From: Pseudomonadota bacterium
GTDB taxonomy: Bacteria; Pseudomonadota; Gammaproteobacteria; Xanthomonadales; Xanthomonadaceae
Assembly (NCBI GenBank): GCA_023430045.1
Contig: JAEZCF010000150.1
Coordinates: 1-23,861 of the forward strand
Direction: 5' to 3'
DNA length: 23,861 nucleotides
Part shown: positions 23,598 to 23,861 of the stretch, piece by piece
Position numbering within the stretch: the stretch's first letter is position 1
Layout of the letters: each line of letters starts with the position of its first letter
Notes under the pieces: model-generated
Seen by the model: the letters and a program-made list of their open reading frames with translations, nothing else
What the model was told of the DNA's origin: nothing
Databases searched by the model: none
Translations under genes and position numbers: made by a program

Positions 23598-23616
23598 GCC
23601 TGCCAGCGTGGCAGGC
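23598..23616. repeat. Inverted repeat in the bepA leader
   Basis: GCCTGCCA and TGGCAGGC form a perfect 8-bp stem around GCG, about 20 bases upstream of the bepA TTG and next to its GAGGA ribosome site. It could be an operator for the divergent bepA/grxC region or a structure in the bepA leader mRNA. No function is claimed. Confidence 0.4.
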
Positions 23617-23718
23617 GCGGGTGCAAGCAAACGTTAATACACAATGTTGCGGCCATGGCATGGAATTACCACGGCGCCGCTACCATGTATGGACCGTCGA
23701 TCCCGCGTGGAGTTTCCC

Positions 23719-23861
23719 ATGACCCAACTTGAACAGCCTGCCGGTGCCGCGCCGGCCATCACCATCTATTCCACCGCCGTGTGTCCGTACTGCGTGGCCG
23801 CCAAGAACTTCCTGAAGAGCAAGGGCCGCGACTGGACCGAGGTCCGGATCGACCTGGACCC
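23719..23861 (+). CDS. grxC: Glutaredoxin 3, N-terminal part
   Basis: Only the first 47 codons lie in the window; the gene continues past the right edge. The redox-active CPYC motif is in TAVCPYCVAAKNFLKSKG, typical of class I dithiol glutaredoxins, which reduce disulphides with glutathione. The GrxC-like beta strand AITIYSTAVCPYC and the following DWTEVRIDLDP fit. The first 13 residues (MTQLEQPAGAAPA) form a short extension before the usual start. The ATG follows a GGAG site. It is divergent from bepA, and the short intergenic region probably holds both promoters. Confidence 0.88.
   Translation, partial: MTQLEQPAGAAPAITIYSTAVCPYCVAAKNFLKSKGRDWTEVRIDLD

Overview
The window is GC-rich and looks like the chromosome of a Xanthomonadaceae bacterium, most likely Stenotrophomonas or a close relative. 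The reasons are the GC-rich third codon positions, the gene set (S46 dipeptidyl peptidase, cvpA-purF, phoB-phoR-ppk-ppx) and short GTAG/SMAG-like palindromes between genes. This is inferred from protein families and layout; no search was run. No rRNA, tRNA, IS element, integrase or CRISPR array was seen.

Layout. At the left edge, tdh (threonine dehydrogenase, minus strand) is divergent from an exported S46 dipeptidyl peptidase (plus strand). A plus-strand run follows from about 3.7 to 9.9 kb: histidine phosphatase, folC, a SPOR-domain membrane protein, cvpA, purF and a DUF455 ferritin-like protein. folC and purF tie this run to one-carbon and purine metabolism, and the SPOR protein to the cell envelope. 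Everything from 9986 to 23577 is on the minus strand.

The first part of that minus-strand block (9986-13205) is the accessory part of the window. It holds a Tat-type secreted protein that reads as a Cry delta-endotoxin domain I joined to a jacalin/Cry-domain-II-like beta-prism. Upstream of it is a DUF2235 (Tle1-like) alpha/beta-hydrolase of the type used as type VI secretion phospholipase effectors. Several lines of sequence here are clearly lower in GC than the flanking housekeeping genes. The two together look like an inserted toxin pair between core genes and are the best candidate for something undescribed.

Next come lpxH (lipid A), a PAP2 phosphatase and a GT4 glycosyltransferase. The last two overlap and form a small membrane-lipid or envelope unit. 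Then comes a complete phosphate module: ppx, ppk, phoR and phoB, with phoR and ppk overlapping by ATGA and a probable Pho box before phoB. PhoR/PhoB sense phosphate limitation, Ppk makes polyphosphate and Ppx degrades it. At the right edge, the periplasmic protease/chaperone gene bepA is divergent from grxC, which runs off the end of the window.
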